Below are positions 1-5,993 of a stretch of DNA of 13,071 bases, piece by piece. Position 1 is the first letter of the stretch. Every line of letters begins with the position of its first letter. A model generated the notes under the pieces. The model saw nothing but the letters and a program-made list of their open reading frames with translations, did not search any database and was not told the DNA's origin. The translations under genes were made by a program, and so were the position numbers. Where the stretch lies: contig DAOUWQ010000007.1 of the NCBI GenBank assembly GCA_030667035.1, positions 1 to 13,071 on the forward strand, in the 5' to 3' direction. Origin of the DNA: Candidatus Heimdallarchaeota archaeon (GTDB lineage Archaea; Asgardarchaeota; Heimdallarchaeia; JABLTI01).

Positions 1-182
1 ATAATAAATCACTGAAAAATAAAATGAGACAATTTACTTTTGTAAACCCAGATAACCGAGAGGAGATTTTCTTTCAAGCTAATAGAAAAGCAGGGTTTGA
101 ATTACAACAAATTAGTGATAAAGTCGACCCCCATATTGGTTGGGGATTTATCGTTGCACTACATCAAAGAGTATATGCTTAA
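1..182 (+). CDS. C-terminal part of an unidentified protein (partial, cut by window start)
   Basis: An open frame runs from the window edge (first full codon at base 3) to a TAA at 180-182, giving about 59 residues. There is an in-frame ATG at 24-26, but the frame is open upstream of it, so this is most likely the tail of a longer gene. The end of the protein contains a Lys-Ala-Gly-Phe-Glu stretch followed by Gly-Trp-Gly-Phe-Ile-Val-Ala, a pattern that resembles the last strands of class I methyltransferases. That is only an impression and no catalytic motif is visible. The stop lies 4 bases from the stop of the convergent bud32 gene, which supports this being a real gene end. Confidence 0.5.
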   Translation, partial: NKSLKNKMRQFTFVNPDNREEIFFQANRKAGFELQQISDKVDPHIGWGFIVALHQRVYA

Positions 183-186
183 GCAG

Positions 187-825
187 TTACATTCTCTCGG
201 AGTATCTACCTCGAGATGCAATCTCTCTTAATTTTTCTTCTATTTGCCCACCAAATTGTGAGGTTTCTTTATAGCCTTGAATTATTGCATTCCATGAATC
301 TTCGTAGATATCTTCATGTGTGCTAATGAAAGCTCTCTCGAGTAGATAAACATCAATTCCGGAATCCTCTAATCTATCTGAAATATACCCCAACCCAAAA
401 TCAACAAATATCAGATCATTATTTTTTGAAGATAAAAGAATATTTGACGTTGTTAAATCGCCGTGTATGATATTAGCTCGATGTAATTTACCTACGTTTC
501 TTCCTACCTCTTTACAGATAGCTTCTCGTTTTTTTGCTTTAAAACTAGTTAAAAGATTTTTCAGTTGTTCTCCTTCAATTAATTCCATTACTATTGTAGT
601 TTGGGGGATATCAATTTCATAAATAAAAGGAGTTTTTACCCCTGCAAGCGATTTAGCTTTATCAAGAAGTTTTGCTTCATGAATTGTTCTCTGTTTTCGA
701 AAGTAAAAATCCAACTCTTTTATTCGATATGTTTTGGGCATTCGTTGTTTGTAAATAGCTGGTAAATCAAGCCAGTCCTTAATGTAGAGCTTTGATTCGG
801 CTCCACGAAAATTTTCCTTCAACAA
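187..825 (-). CDS. bud32: Bud32-type KEOPS protein kinase/ATPase, stand-alone
   Basis: Bud32 is the small atypical kinase (P-loop-less ATPase) of the KEOPS complex, which works with Kae1 to place threonylcarbamoyl on A37 of tRNAs reading ANN codons. The 212-residue protein shows the family marks: Lys26 in an IYKQRMPKTYR stretch, Glu50 in the helix C position, catalytic HGDLTTSN at 121-128, metal-binding DFGLG at 142-146, and the C-terminal RGRYSER at 205-211 that is diagnostic of Bud32. Many archaea fuse Bud32 to Kae1; here it is a separate protein and no Kae1 lies in the window. The start is a TTG (a second TTG follows at once) with an SD GAGGT about 6 bases upstream; the frame is closed just upstream. 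It is the last gene of the rpoE1-spt4-dPCK-eS24-eS27 series, after a 127-base spacer. Confidence 0.93.
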   Translation of the reverse strand: MLKENFRGAESKLYIKDWLDLPAIYKQRMPKTYRIKELDFYFRKQRTIHEAKLLDKAKSLAGVKTPFIYEIDIPQTTIVMELIEGEQLKNLLTSFKAKKREAICKEVGRNVGKLHRANIIHGDLTTSNILLSSKNNDLIFVDFGLGYISDRLEDSGIDVYLLERAFISTHEDIYEDSWNAIIQGYKETSQFGGQIEEKLREIASRGRYSERM

Positions 826-952
826 AGAATAACCTCATTGTGTTATATACTTTTTAAAATTAATAAAGTGTAAGGTAGAAATTGCTAAGATGCAATTGTA
901 ACTTGAGTATAGGGTTGCTACCTAAAAGTGGGGTAGGAGGTAGAAGTATTAT
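826..952 (-). other. S27ae-bud32 spacer with hairpin and anti-SD-like sequence
   Basis: This 127-base spacer is long for the otherwise tight operon. On the minus strand it contains CTACCT (943-938) and AGGTAG (923-918), which can form a 6-bp hairpin. The first arm continues as CTACCTCCTACC, a mimic of the 3' end of 16S rRNA (CACCTCC), and can pair over 5 bases with the SD GAGGT of bud32. AT-rich candidate TATA elements (around 841-870) sit so close to the bud32 start that a separate promoter would leave almost no leader. I see no small gene here. Confidence 0.3.
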
Positions 953-1126
953 TTACTTCTCTTTTTGCTTATATTCTGTATAACCGCAACTTCCACAAGT
1001 TCTTCTATCTTTGTGCTCAGCAAGGAAAGATCCTTTACATCGAGGGCATTCTTTCTTAGTTCGCTGTACACCAGATTTGTCTACTTTATAATATGTCCAA
1101 ACTTCTTGATTTTTCTCTTTAGGCAT
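953..1126 (-). CDS. rps27ae: Ribosomal protein eS27 family (S27ae)
   Basis: This is a 57-residue zinc-ribbon protein of the small ribosomal subunit (the homologue of the ribosomal half of eukaryotic ubiquitin-S27a). Four cysteines in two knuckles, C27-PR-C30 and C44-GS-C47, form the zinc site. Between them lies the conserved GSFLAEHKDRRTCG region that identifies the family, and the tail is basic. The ATG at 1126-1124 is preceded by GGTGA at a normal distance. The gene starts 31 bases after the stop of eS24, the standard archaeal order. The length matches archaeal S27ae proteins. Confidence 0.95.
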   Translation of the reverse strand: MPKEKNQEVWTYYKVDKSGVQRTKKECPRCKGSFLAEHKDRRTCGSCGYTEYKQKEK

Positions 1127-1157
1127 TAGTATTCACCGTGTATTCTATTCTTCTGTT

Positions 1158-1451
1158 TTATTCCTTTTTAGGGGCTGGGGGAGTATTTCGTTTGATCAAG
1201 TGCTCTGGCTCAACGGTTTTAAGATTGTCTTGTGTTTTGTACGCATGAGCAATTCCAACACTTTTGCGAATACCAGTCAATTGTTCTATTTTTTTGATAA
1301 CAACTAAACTAGCATCATAATTTATCATTGCAGCCAACTTTTCTTTAACTTCTAATCGCTTAGGAGTTTCTGCTTCTGATTCAACTTCAAAGTTAACTTC
1401 GAGTCTGTCGAGAAGCTTGTTGGTGTTTTTGTTTACTACTTTAATCTTCAT
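1158..1451 (-). CDS. rps24e: Ribosomal protein eS24
   Basis: Small-subunit ribosomal protein found in archaea and eukaryotes, 97 residues, the usual archaeal length. It shows the family pattern: an N-terminal strand containing NKLLDRLEV, the TPKRLEVKEKLAAM segment, and the central VVIKKIEQLTGIRKSVGIAHAYKT stretch that is the signature of eS24. Its ATG lies inside the end of the upstream dephospho-CoA kinase gene (11-base overlap), with an AGGTTAAT SD-like sequence, so translation of the two is probably coupled. It is followed 31 bases later by eS27. Confidence 0.96.
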   Translation of the reverse strand: MKIKVVNKNTNKLLDRLEVNFEVESEAETPKRLEVKEKLAAMINYDASLVVIKKIEQLTGIRKSVGIAHAYKTQDNLKTVEPEHLIKRNTPPAPKKE

Positions 1452-2013
1452 TTTTATTAACCTTCATTCGTTCGATAAGCTTCCTAAATTTGAACTTTAC
1501 GTTTGCTGTTACTTTAATCAGCACAACCCCTTCGTGAGGTTGACCATAAATGATGAAAGCTCCTTCAGGACTCTCAATCACTGCTGGAAATACCAATAAA
1601 TCCTCTTCTCCATCTATAAAAAGAACTATTGGTTCCTTTGATTTATTATCGGAAGAGTCAATTTGTTTTCCTATTTGTTCAGCGATCATTGTCCATGATT
1701 CAGCTGTTACACTCGCTGGGGGATTTTTTGTCTTTATTACTTTTGCGTTTGGAATCAAGATATTTTTAAATTTTTTTCGTAAATTCTTCCCATCTATAAT
1801 CGATATATTCGGAATATAACCTGAATTGATAGCTTCTTGGACACAATAGTCTCCAACGAATATTGTCAAGAGAGGTTTCTCAGAATCAATTCGCTCTAAC
1901 AAACTCTCTGTTGGAGATTCAGTAATCAATTCACCTAACGGTTGTTTTAGTTCCTCTCTCATATCCTCAGGTAAGAAATAATCTTGGGAAGAGAAATTTT
2001 TTTCGTTTGTCAT
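1441..2013 (-). CDS. GTP-dependent dephospho-CoA kinase (DUF359)
   Basis: This 190-residue protein belongs to the archaeal DUF359 family. The Thermococcus member was shown to phosphorylate dephospho-CoA with GTP, the last step of coenzyme A synthesis; it is unrelated to bacterial CoaE. Family motifs visible are VGDYC at 53-57, IIDGK at 72-76, KNPP at 96-99, DGEEDLL at 134-140 with the following VFPAV, and YGQPHEG at 156-162. The acidic residues of the GD, DGK and GEED motifs are those expected for metal/nucleotide binding in the family. It sits between spt4 and eS24, a conserved placement in many archaea although the function is metabolic, and it overlaps eS24 by 11 bases. The start is ATG; the region before it has only a weak GGTTGT SD-like sequence. 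Confidence 0.9.
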   Translation of the reverse strand: MTNEKNFSSQDYFLPEDMREELKQPLGELITESPTESLLERIDSEKPLLTIFVGDYCVQEAINSGYIPNISIIDGKNLRKKFKNILIPNAKVIKTKNPPASVTAESWTMIAEQIGKQIDSSDNKSKEPIVLFIDGEEDLLVFPAVIESPEGAFIIYGQPHEGVVLIKVTANVKFKFRKLIERMKVNKNED

Positions 2014-2073
2014 AACTAATTACAACCAGCTATAATATAAGAACAAGAAAGAAAAGAGAGTAAAGATAAAAAA

Positions 2074-2259
2074 TCATCTCACTCGTAAAGCGTAAGTTCC
2101 AGGTTTTTTAATATTTAATTTCTTAGCTATTGCTGATTGCTCAGGATTTATTATATGAACTTCTCCAGAGTAATCTTTAGAAAAGTTATGAGTTTTACAA
2201 TTTGGGCATTGATTACCTTCAACTACTATTCTGTGGCAAGTTTTGCACGCTTTAGCCAT
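2074..2259 (-). CDS. spt4: Transcription elongation factor Spt4 (RpoE'')
   Basis: A 61-residue zinc-finger protein that pairs with Spt5 to clamp RNA polymerase during elongation. C5-KT-C8 and C18-PN-C21 form the zinc site, and the second half (HNFSKDYSGEVHIINPEQS followed by IAKKLNIKKPGTYALRVR) carries the Spt4 signature: the W/F-S-x-D-W/Y-x-G core, the I-I-x-P-x-x-S strand and the G-x-Y-A-L-R-V end. The ATG has GGTG about 8 bases upstream. It follows rpoE1 by 47 bases, the classic archaeal rpoE1-spt4 pair. Spt5 (NusG) is not in the window. Confidence 0.95.
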   Translation of the reverse strand: MAKACKTCHRIVVEGNQCPNCKTHNFSKDYSGEVHIINPEQSAIAKKLNIKKPGTYALRVR

Positions 2260-2306
2260 TTTTTACACCTTATCTTACTTTATTTAATTAATACTAACTT
2301 ATCATT

Positions 2307-3095
2307 CTATTTCTTTTTGGTTGTGGTCTTCTTTTCGGCAGCTTTCTTATCGGTAGCTTTCTTATCAGAAGTTTTCTTATCAGTATCTTTTTTATCAGTA
2401 GCTTTCTTATCAGTAGCTTTCTTATCGGAAGTTTTCTTATCTTTTGTTGTGGTTTTAGGTTTAGCTTTAGCTTTTGAATCTGCCTTGGCTTTTTTATCGG
2501 GTTTTCCTTTTGGATCTTTAGCCTTTCCAGCAGCTTTCTTATCTTTTGCCGTAGTAATACCTTTCTTCCATTCCTCTACCCAACTTTCAACTCCAAGACC
2601 TGCTTGTCTCATTGTTACTCCAATTCTTATTTGTGACTTTCCAATGGTTACAGCAATTATTCTTGCTCGTACTCTGTCACCTACACTAATAGTTTTCCCG
2701 CTTTCGCGACCTATTAAGGCGCCTTGCTTTGAGCTATAAGAATAGAAATCATCAGCAACTTGACTAACATGACACAGTGCGTCAACACATCCAAGTCGTA
2801 AGAAGACACCGAAATCAGTAACTTCTACAACATCACCAATAATAAATTCTCTGTCTTCGGGCAGATAATTTAAAGTAGAAAATTTAACATCATAGAAAGC
2901 TGCTCCATCACCAGGAACTAACCTTCCGGGACCTATATCCAAGAGATCGACTACAACAATAGTAAGTCCTAATTCTTTACTAATTGTACCTTCAAATGTC
3001 TCTCGGCAAATTTCTAGTACAACTTCATCTAGGTTTTCACCAAATCTTTTTGGGATTACTCTAATTGTATCTCGAACTTCAGCTACGTAATACAC
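2307..3095 (-). CDS. rpoE1: RNA polymerase subunit E' (Rpb7 homologue) with lysine-rich C-terminal tail
   Basis: This subunit forms, with RpoF, the stalk of archaeal RNA polymerase that helps open complex formation and binds emerging RNA. Residues 1-80 are the N-terminal tip domain (start YYVAEVRDTIRVIPKRFGE, like other RpoE1), and 81-165 are the S1-type OB domain (IIGDVVEVTDFGVFLRLG, DALCHVSQV, SVGDRVRARII). The family normally stops near residue 180, after the GLGVESWVEEWKK segment. Here a further 82 residues follow; 34 are lysine and none aromatic, and the tail includes seven five-residue units of the K-A/T-T/S-D-K type (221-255). The start is GTG at 3095-3093, chosen by family alignment; the frame stays open upstream to 3137 but without ATG, GTG or TTG. 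A GTGAT SD-like element lies about 6 bases upstream. It is the first gene of the leftward operon. Confidence 0.93.
   Translation of the reverse strand: MYYVAEVRDTIRVIPKRFGENLDEVVLEICRETFEGTISKELGLTIVVVDLLDIGPGRLVPGDGAAFYDVKFSTLNYLPEDREFIIGDVVEVTDFGVFLRLGCVDALCHVSQVADDFYSYSSKQGALIGRESGKTISVGDRVRARIIAVTIGKSQIRIGVTMRQAGLGVESWVEEWKKGITTAKDKKAAGKAKDPKGKPDKKAKADSKAKAKPKTTTKDKKTSDKKATDKKATDKKDTDKKTSDKKATDKKAAEKKTTTKKK
2331..2435 (-). repeat. Tandem 15-base repeats encoding lysine-rich pentapeptides in rpoE1
   Basis: Seven in-frame 15-base units, of the form gctttcttatcagta on the plus strand, encode KTSDK, KATDK, KATDK, KDTDK, KTSDK, KATDK and KAAEK (residues 221-255 of RpoE1). The units differ at few positions, mainly in third bases and the second and third residues, which points to recent expansion by slippage or unequal exchange. 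The frame is intact, so the repeat adds an extended positively charged tail and does not disrupt the gene. Confidence 0.85.
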
Positions 3096-3132
3096 GCCTA
3101 AATCACAACCAATTGCGAAAATGTTATTTTGC

Positions 3133-3145
3133 CTTTAAAAATTTC
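3133..3145 (-). promoter_or_regulatory. Candidate TATA box of the rpoE1 operon
   Basis: On the minus strand this reads GAAATTTTTAAAG, a TATA-like element with purines upstream. It would place transcription start near 3112, about 17 bases before the rpoE1 GTG. Nearly the same sequence (ATTTTTAAAG) occurs upstream of the eL21 gene at a comparable distance, which supports both. No experimental evidence. Confidence 0.4.
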
Positions 3146-3464
3146 TCTTTCTATTCTTTTATTCGTGAACCACAATGTTTTATGTTCTATTATTAACATT
3201 TTGCTTTTTTCTGATGAAAAATTTGTTTATAGAGTTATTTTTCACTTATTCCTTCATTTTAAATAATTCCAAACTTGAAGTGCTAATCAATATTTATTCA
3301 ACGAAATGCTATTTCAAAGTGCTATTACTTAAGAAAACTATATTAAGACTCATTCTTCAAAAGAGAAGCATTACCATCTATAGTATAATTACAGCTATTC
3401 GAGTCTTACTATTTCAATCTTTGAAAGTATTTTTTACTAAATGAATTTAGGATTTTGATAAATC
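3138..3464. other. Long AT-rich divergent intergenic region with an uncertain hydrophobic ORF
   Basis: This 327-base gap lies between rpoE1 (leftward) and degV (rightward) and must hold both promoters. A plus-strand frame, 3175-3444, encodes 89 residues from an ATG with a GTGA SD-like element 6 bases upstream. The product is rich in Leu, Phe, Ile, Lys and Ser/Thr with just two acidic residues; its first 30 residues could span a membrane. No family is recognisable. Such a long open frame is somewhat unexpected in DNA this AT-rich, but T-rich composition alone can give a hydrophobic translation, so I do not call it a gene. No convincing degV TATA box stands out; AGTATAATTAC near 3383-3393 is one option. 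Confidence 0.3.
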
Positions 3465-4385
3465 ATGGCAAAGAAAAAGTTAGGAATAGTAGCAGATTCA
3501 ACATGCGATTTGCATCCAGATTATATTAAGAAATATAATATCGGCATTGTCCCTTTGAAAATTGTTTTTGATAATGATACTAAGTATCAGGGTGTTGATA
3601 TTACCAATGAGGAATATTATCAGCGATTGATTGCTGGTGAAATGCCTACAACAGGTGCACCTGCACCAAAATTCTTCAAAGAAGCGATTGATAAAGCATT
3701 AGAAGAATATGAAGAAGTGCTCGTTTTTTGTATCGGTAATAAGCTTAGTGCAACTTACTCAACAGCTGTTATGGTTAAAAAACAATTTTTCGATGATAAA
3801 GTAACTATTATTGACACAAACACTTTATCAGTAACGATTAGTTTAATTCTCTTACCTGCTGCCAGAATGTTAGCCGATGGTGCGTCCAAAGAAGAAATAC
3901 TAGCTTTTGTTAACAAAACAGTTCCTCATACGCAAGTATTTGGTGGAGCTGCAACATTGAAGTATCTTCACAAGGGTGGTCGTCTTAGTAGAACCTCATA
4001 CATGATAGGTTCTTTGTTGAATTTGAAACCATTAATTAGCGTAGATGATGGACAAATTGTTTCGCCAGGCAAAGTTCGCGGTGTAGATAATCTTATGGAT
4101 CACATGAAAACTGTAGCTCATAAAATTGCTGAAAACCGTTTGTCTGAGCTAGTAATAGTTGGTCATTGTGCTAATCCAGAGAAAGCAGAAGAAGCTGCCG
4201 CATATTTGAAAGGATTACCAAATGCACCCAAAGAAGTTGTAGTATGGGAAATTGGTCCAGTAATCGGAACACACCTAGGACCTGGTACTATAGGAATTGT
4301 TTGGGTAGGCGAATTCAATGAAGACTGGCTAAAAACTAAGATTGATCTTCGATTTTGGAAAGATAGTGAGTCAAAAAAAGAATAA
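3465..4385 (+). CDS. degV: DegV family fatty-acid-binding protein
   Basis: A 306-residue DegV protein. Bacterial members bind a fatty acid between two alpha/beta domains, and FakB members hand it to the kinase FakA for phosphorylation. The N-terminal strand ends in DSTCDL (11-16, the family D-S-T/A motif). TTGAPAP at 62-68 takes the place of the usual T-S-x-P loop, LSATYST lies at 94-100, and LKYLHKGGRLSR at 165-176 is the most conserved DegV segment (L-x-Y-L-x-K-G-G-R). The C-terminal VIVGHCANPEKAEE and GPVIGTHLGPGTIG also fit (x-I-G-x-x-x-G-x-H-x-G-P-G). No FakA-like kinase is nearby, so the ligand fate is unknown. DegV is mainly bacterial, and its presence among archaeal information genes may reflect an old transfer. 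The start ATG has a weak partial SD (TGAT). Confidence 0.88.
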   Translation: MAKKKLGIVADSTCDLHPDYIKKYNIGIVPLKIVFDNDTKYQGVDITNEEYYQRLIAGEMPTTGAPAPKFFKEAIDKALEEYEEVLVFCIGNKLSATYSTAVMVKKQFFDDKVTIIDTNTLSVTISLILLPAARMLADGASKEEILAFVNKTVPHTQVFGGAATLKYLHKGGRLSRTSYMIGSLLNLKPLISVDDGQIVSPGKVRGVDNLMDHMKTVAHKIAENRLSELVIVGHCANPEKAEEAAAYLKGLPNAPKEVVVWEIGPVIGTHLGPGTIGIVWVGEFNEDWLKTKIDLRFWKDSESKKE

Positions 4386-4428
4386 TTTTGTGCTAAACAC
4401 ACAATAATTATTCCTTTAAATAGTAAGC

Positions 4429-4435
4429 TTTTTTT
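4429..4435 (+). terminator. T-run downstream of degV (possible terminator)
   Basis: A run of seven T about 45 bases after the degV stop, without a hairpin. Archaeal polymerases can stop on T runs alone, so this may end the degV transcript before srp54. Confidence 0.3.
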
Positions 4436-4454
4436 ACCAAGCGAACCGAGTCAA

Positions 4455-4461
4455 TTTAAAG
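4455..4461 (+). promoter_or_regulatory. Candidate TATA box of srp54
   Basis: TTTAAAG preceded by CAA resembles the TTTTTAAAG elements upstream of rpoE1 and eL21. It predicts transcription start near 4485, giving a leader of about 50 bases to the preferred TTG at 4538 and excluding the upstream TTG at 4481. A second possible box, TTTAAATAG at 4415-4423, lies before the T-run. Confidence 0.28.
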
Positions 4462-4537
4462 TGAAAATGCTAGTAGATAATTGTTTCAAGATATCGCTTT
4501 AGATAATAATCTTCAAGTAAACAATTCGGTGAAAAAA

Positions 4538-5935
4538 TTGGTATTAGGAAATTTAGGTTCTTCAATAACTAGTGCTTTGAAGAAATTGGTTGGCGCAGGA
4601 ACAGTTGATGCCGCTCTTATTCGAGAGTTAAAGAATGACCTCTTAAAAGCTCTTCTCGAGGCTGATGTGAATCTTGAAATTGCTTTAGAAGTTACAGAGA
4701 AGGTAGAGAAAAGAGCACTCAAAGATGATCTTCCACCTGGCATTCCCCGCCAAAAGCATGTTATATCTATTGTACATGATGAGCTAGTTCAAATATTGGG
4801 TGGCAAGGCCCGAAAATTAAAGATTACTCCAGGTAAACTCAATGTACTCCTTTTTGTTGGTATTCAAGGTTCAGGCAAAACCACCGTTGTAGGAAAATTA
4901 GGCAATTGGTTAAACAAGCGTGGTATGAAACCAGCTATGGTTTGTGCAGATACAGATAGACCGGGTGCTTATGAGCAATTATCTCAACTCGGAGAACAAA
5001 TCAATGTTCCTGTCTACGGTGAACCCAAAGAAAAGAATGCTGTTAAAATTGCTCGAGATGGTGTTGCTCATTTCCAAAAATCGCACGAAGTAATTTTAGT
5101 TGATACTGCAGGACGCCATAAAGAAGAGAAAGCCATGCTAAAAGAAATGGCTAAAATTGCCAAAATTGTTAAGCCAGAAGAAATAGTACTTGTTATTGAT
5201 GGAACATTAGGTCAACAAGCCTATGACCAGGCACTTGCTTTTGCATCGACAACTAAAATTGGAAGTATTATCGTTACGAAACTTGATGGTTCAGCAAAAG
5301 GAGGAGGCGCTTTAAGTGCTTGCGCCGCAACAAATGCTCAAATAAAATATCTTGGTGTCGGAGAAAAAATCGGTGATTTGGAAAGGTTCGATGCAACGGG
5401 TTTTGTTGGCAGATTACTCAATATGGGTGATATTGAAGCTTTAATTGAAAGTGTTCAAGCAGCAGAAATTGAACCAGATGAAGAAATGGCTAAAGCATTT
5501 ATGTCAGGCAAATTTACCTTGCGAGATATGTATGCCCAAATGCAAAATATTGGTAAAATGGGTTCCATGTCAAAAATTCTCTCTTTCCTACCTGGTTTCT
5601 CAACAGGATTACCTGAAGGGCTTGAAGACACTTCAGAAGAAAATATGAAGAAATTTATGTGCATGATGGAATCTATGACTGCAGAAGAGCTTGATGATCC
5701 TTCAGTTATCAAAAGCACTAGAATAGAAAGAATTTCTCGTGGTTCTGGAACTGATCCTAAAGAAATAAGACAACTTATGAAGCAATTCAATCAAATGAAG
5801 AAAATGATGAAAGGTATGAAGAAAGGACTGGGTCGTAGAGGTGGTAAAATGCCTAATATGGCTGACTTAGCTGGTATGCAATCTGCCGCTGGTAGTAAAC
5901 CTTCTTCTAAAATTACTCGAGGTAAGAAAAGATAG
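4538..5935 (+). CDS. srp54: Signal recognition particle GTPase SRP54
   Basis: SRP54 binds 7S RNA and signal sequences at the ribosome and delivers nascent chains to the receptor FtsY at the membrane. The 465-residue product has an N domain (1-90), a G domain with P-loop GIQGSGKTT (108-116), DTDRPGA (138-144), DTAGR (189-193) and TKLDGSAKGGG (247-257), and a methionine-rich M domain. The RNA-binding end is basic and ends in KMMKGMKKGLGRRGGK plus a short tail. I place the start at TTG 4538 because GGTGA lies 5 bases upstream and the product then begins MVLGNLGSSI, matching the usual M-V-L start. An upstream in-frame TTG at 4481 would add 19 residues that do not resemble the family and lacks an SD. 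The Tyr of the usual DTYRP motif is Asp here. Confidence 0.95.
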   Translation: MVLGNLGSSITSALKKLVGAGTVDAALIRELKNDLLKALLEADVNLEIALEVTEKVEKRALKDDLPPGIPRQKHVISIVHDELVQILGGKARKLKITPGKLNVLLFVGIQGSGKTTVVGKLGNWLNKRGMKPAMVCADTDRPGAYEQLSQLGEQINVPVYGEPKEKNAVKIARDGVAHFQKSHEVILVDTAGRHKEEKAMLKEMAKIAKIVKPEEIVLVIDGTLGQQAYDQALAFASTTKIGSIIVTKLDGSAKGGGALSACAATNAQIKYLGVGEKIGDLERFDATGFVGRLLNMGDIEALIESVQAAEIEPDEEMAKAFMSGKFTLRDMYAQMQNIGKMGSMSKILSFLPGFSTGLPEGLEDTSEENMKKFMCMMESMTAEELDDPSVIKSTRIERISRGSGTDPKEIRQLMKQFNQMKKMMKGMKKGLGRRGGKMPNMADLAGMQSAAGSKPSSKITRGKKR

Positions 5936-5957
5936 TTCATCTATCTACCTCATTTAC

Positions 5958-5982
5958 ATTTTTTGCTAAAACTAGTTTTTTT
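5958..5982 (+). terminator. Two T-runs after srp54 (possible terminator)
   Basis: Two T-runs lie within the 58 bases between srp54 and trmY (around 5959-5964 and 5976-5982) with no clear hairpin. They could end or attenuate the srp54 transcript; the second is immediately followed by the trmY SD, so partial readthrough is possible. Confidence 0.25.
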
Positions 5983-5993
5983 GAGGGAAAGAT

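Noticed and set aside
934..941. Perfect plus-strand SD TAGGAGGT
   Set aside because: No start codon at a usable distance and no open frame follows on the plus strand; it is the complement of the spacer hairpin arm.
2331..2435. Short direct repeats that could suggest a CRISPR array or minisatellite
   Set aside because: The units are contiguous, without spacers, in frame and coding; they belong to the rpoE1 tail.
2137..2739. Plus-strand frame of about 200 codons opposite spt4 and rpoE1 with repeated FLSVA-like units
   Set aside because: It is the antisense shadow of the lysine-rich repeats of rpoE1; rpoE1 and spt4 on the minus strand match known families over the same bases.
4481..4537. Upstream TTG start for srp54
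   Set aside because: No SD; extra residues do not fit the SRP54 N-terminus; the TTG at 4538 has GGTGA and a family-like start.
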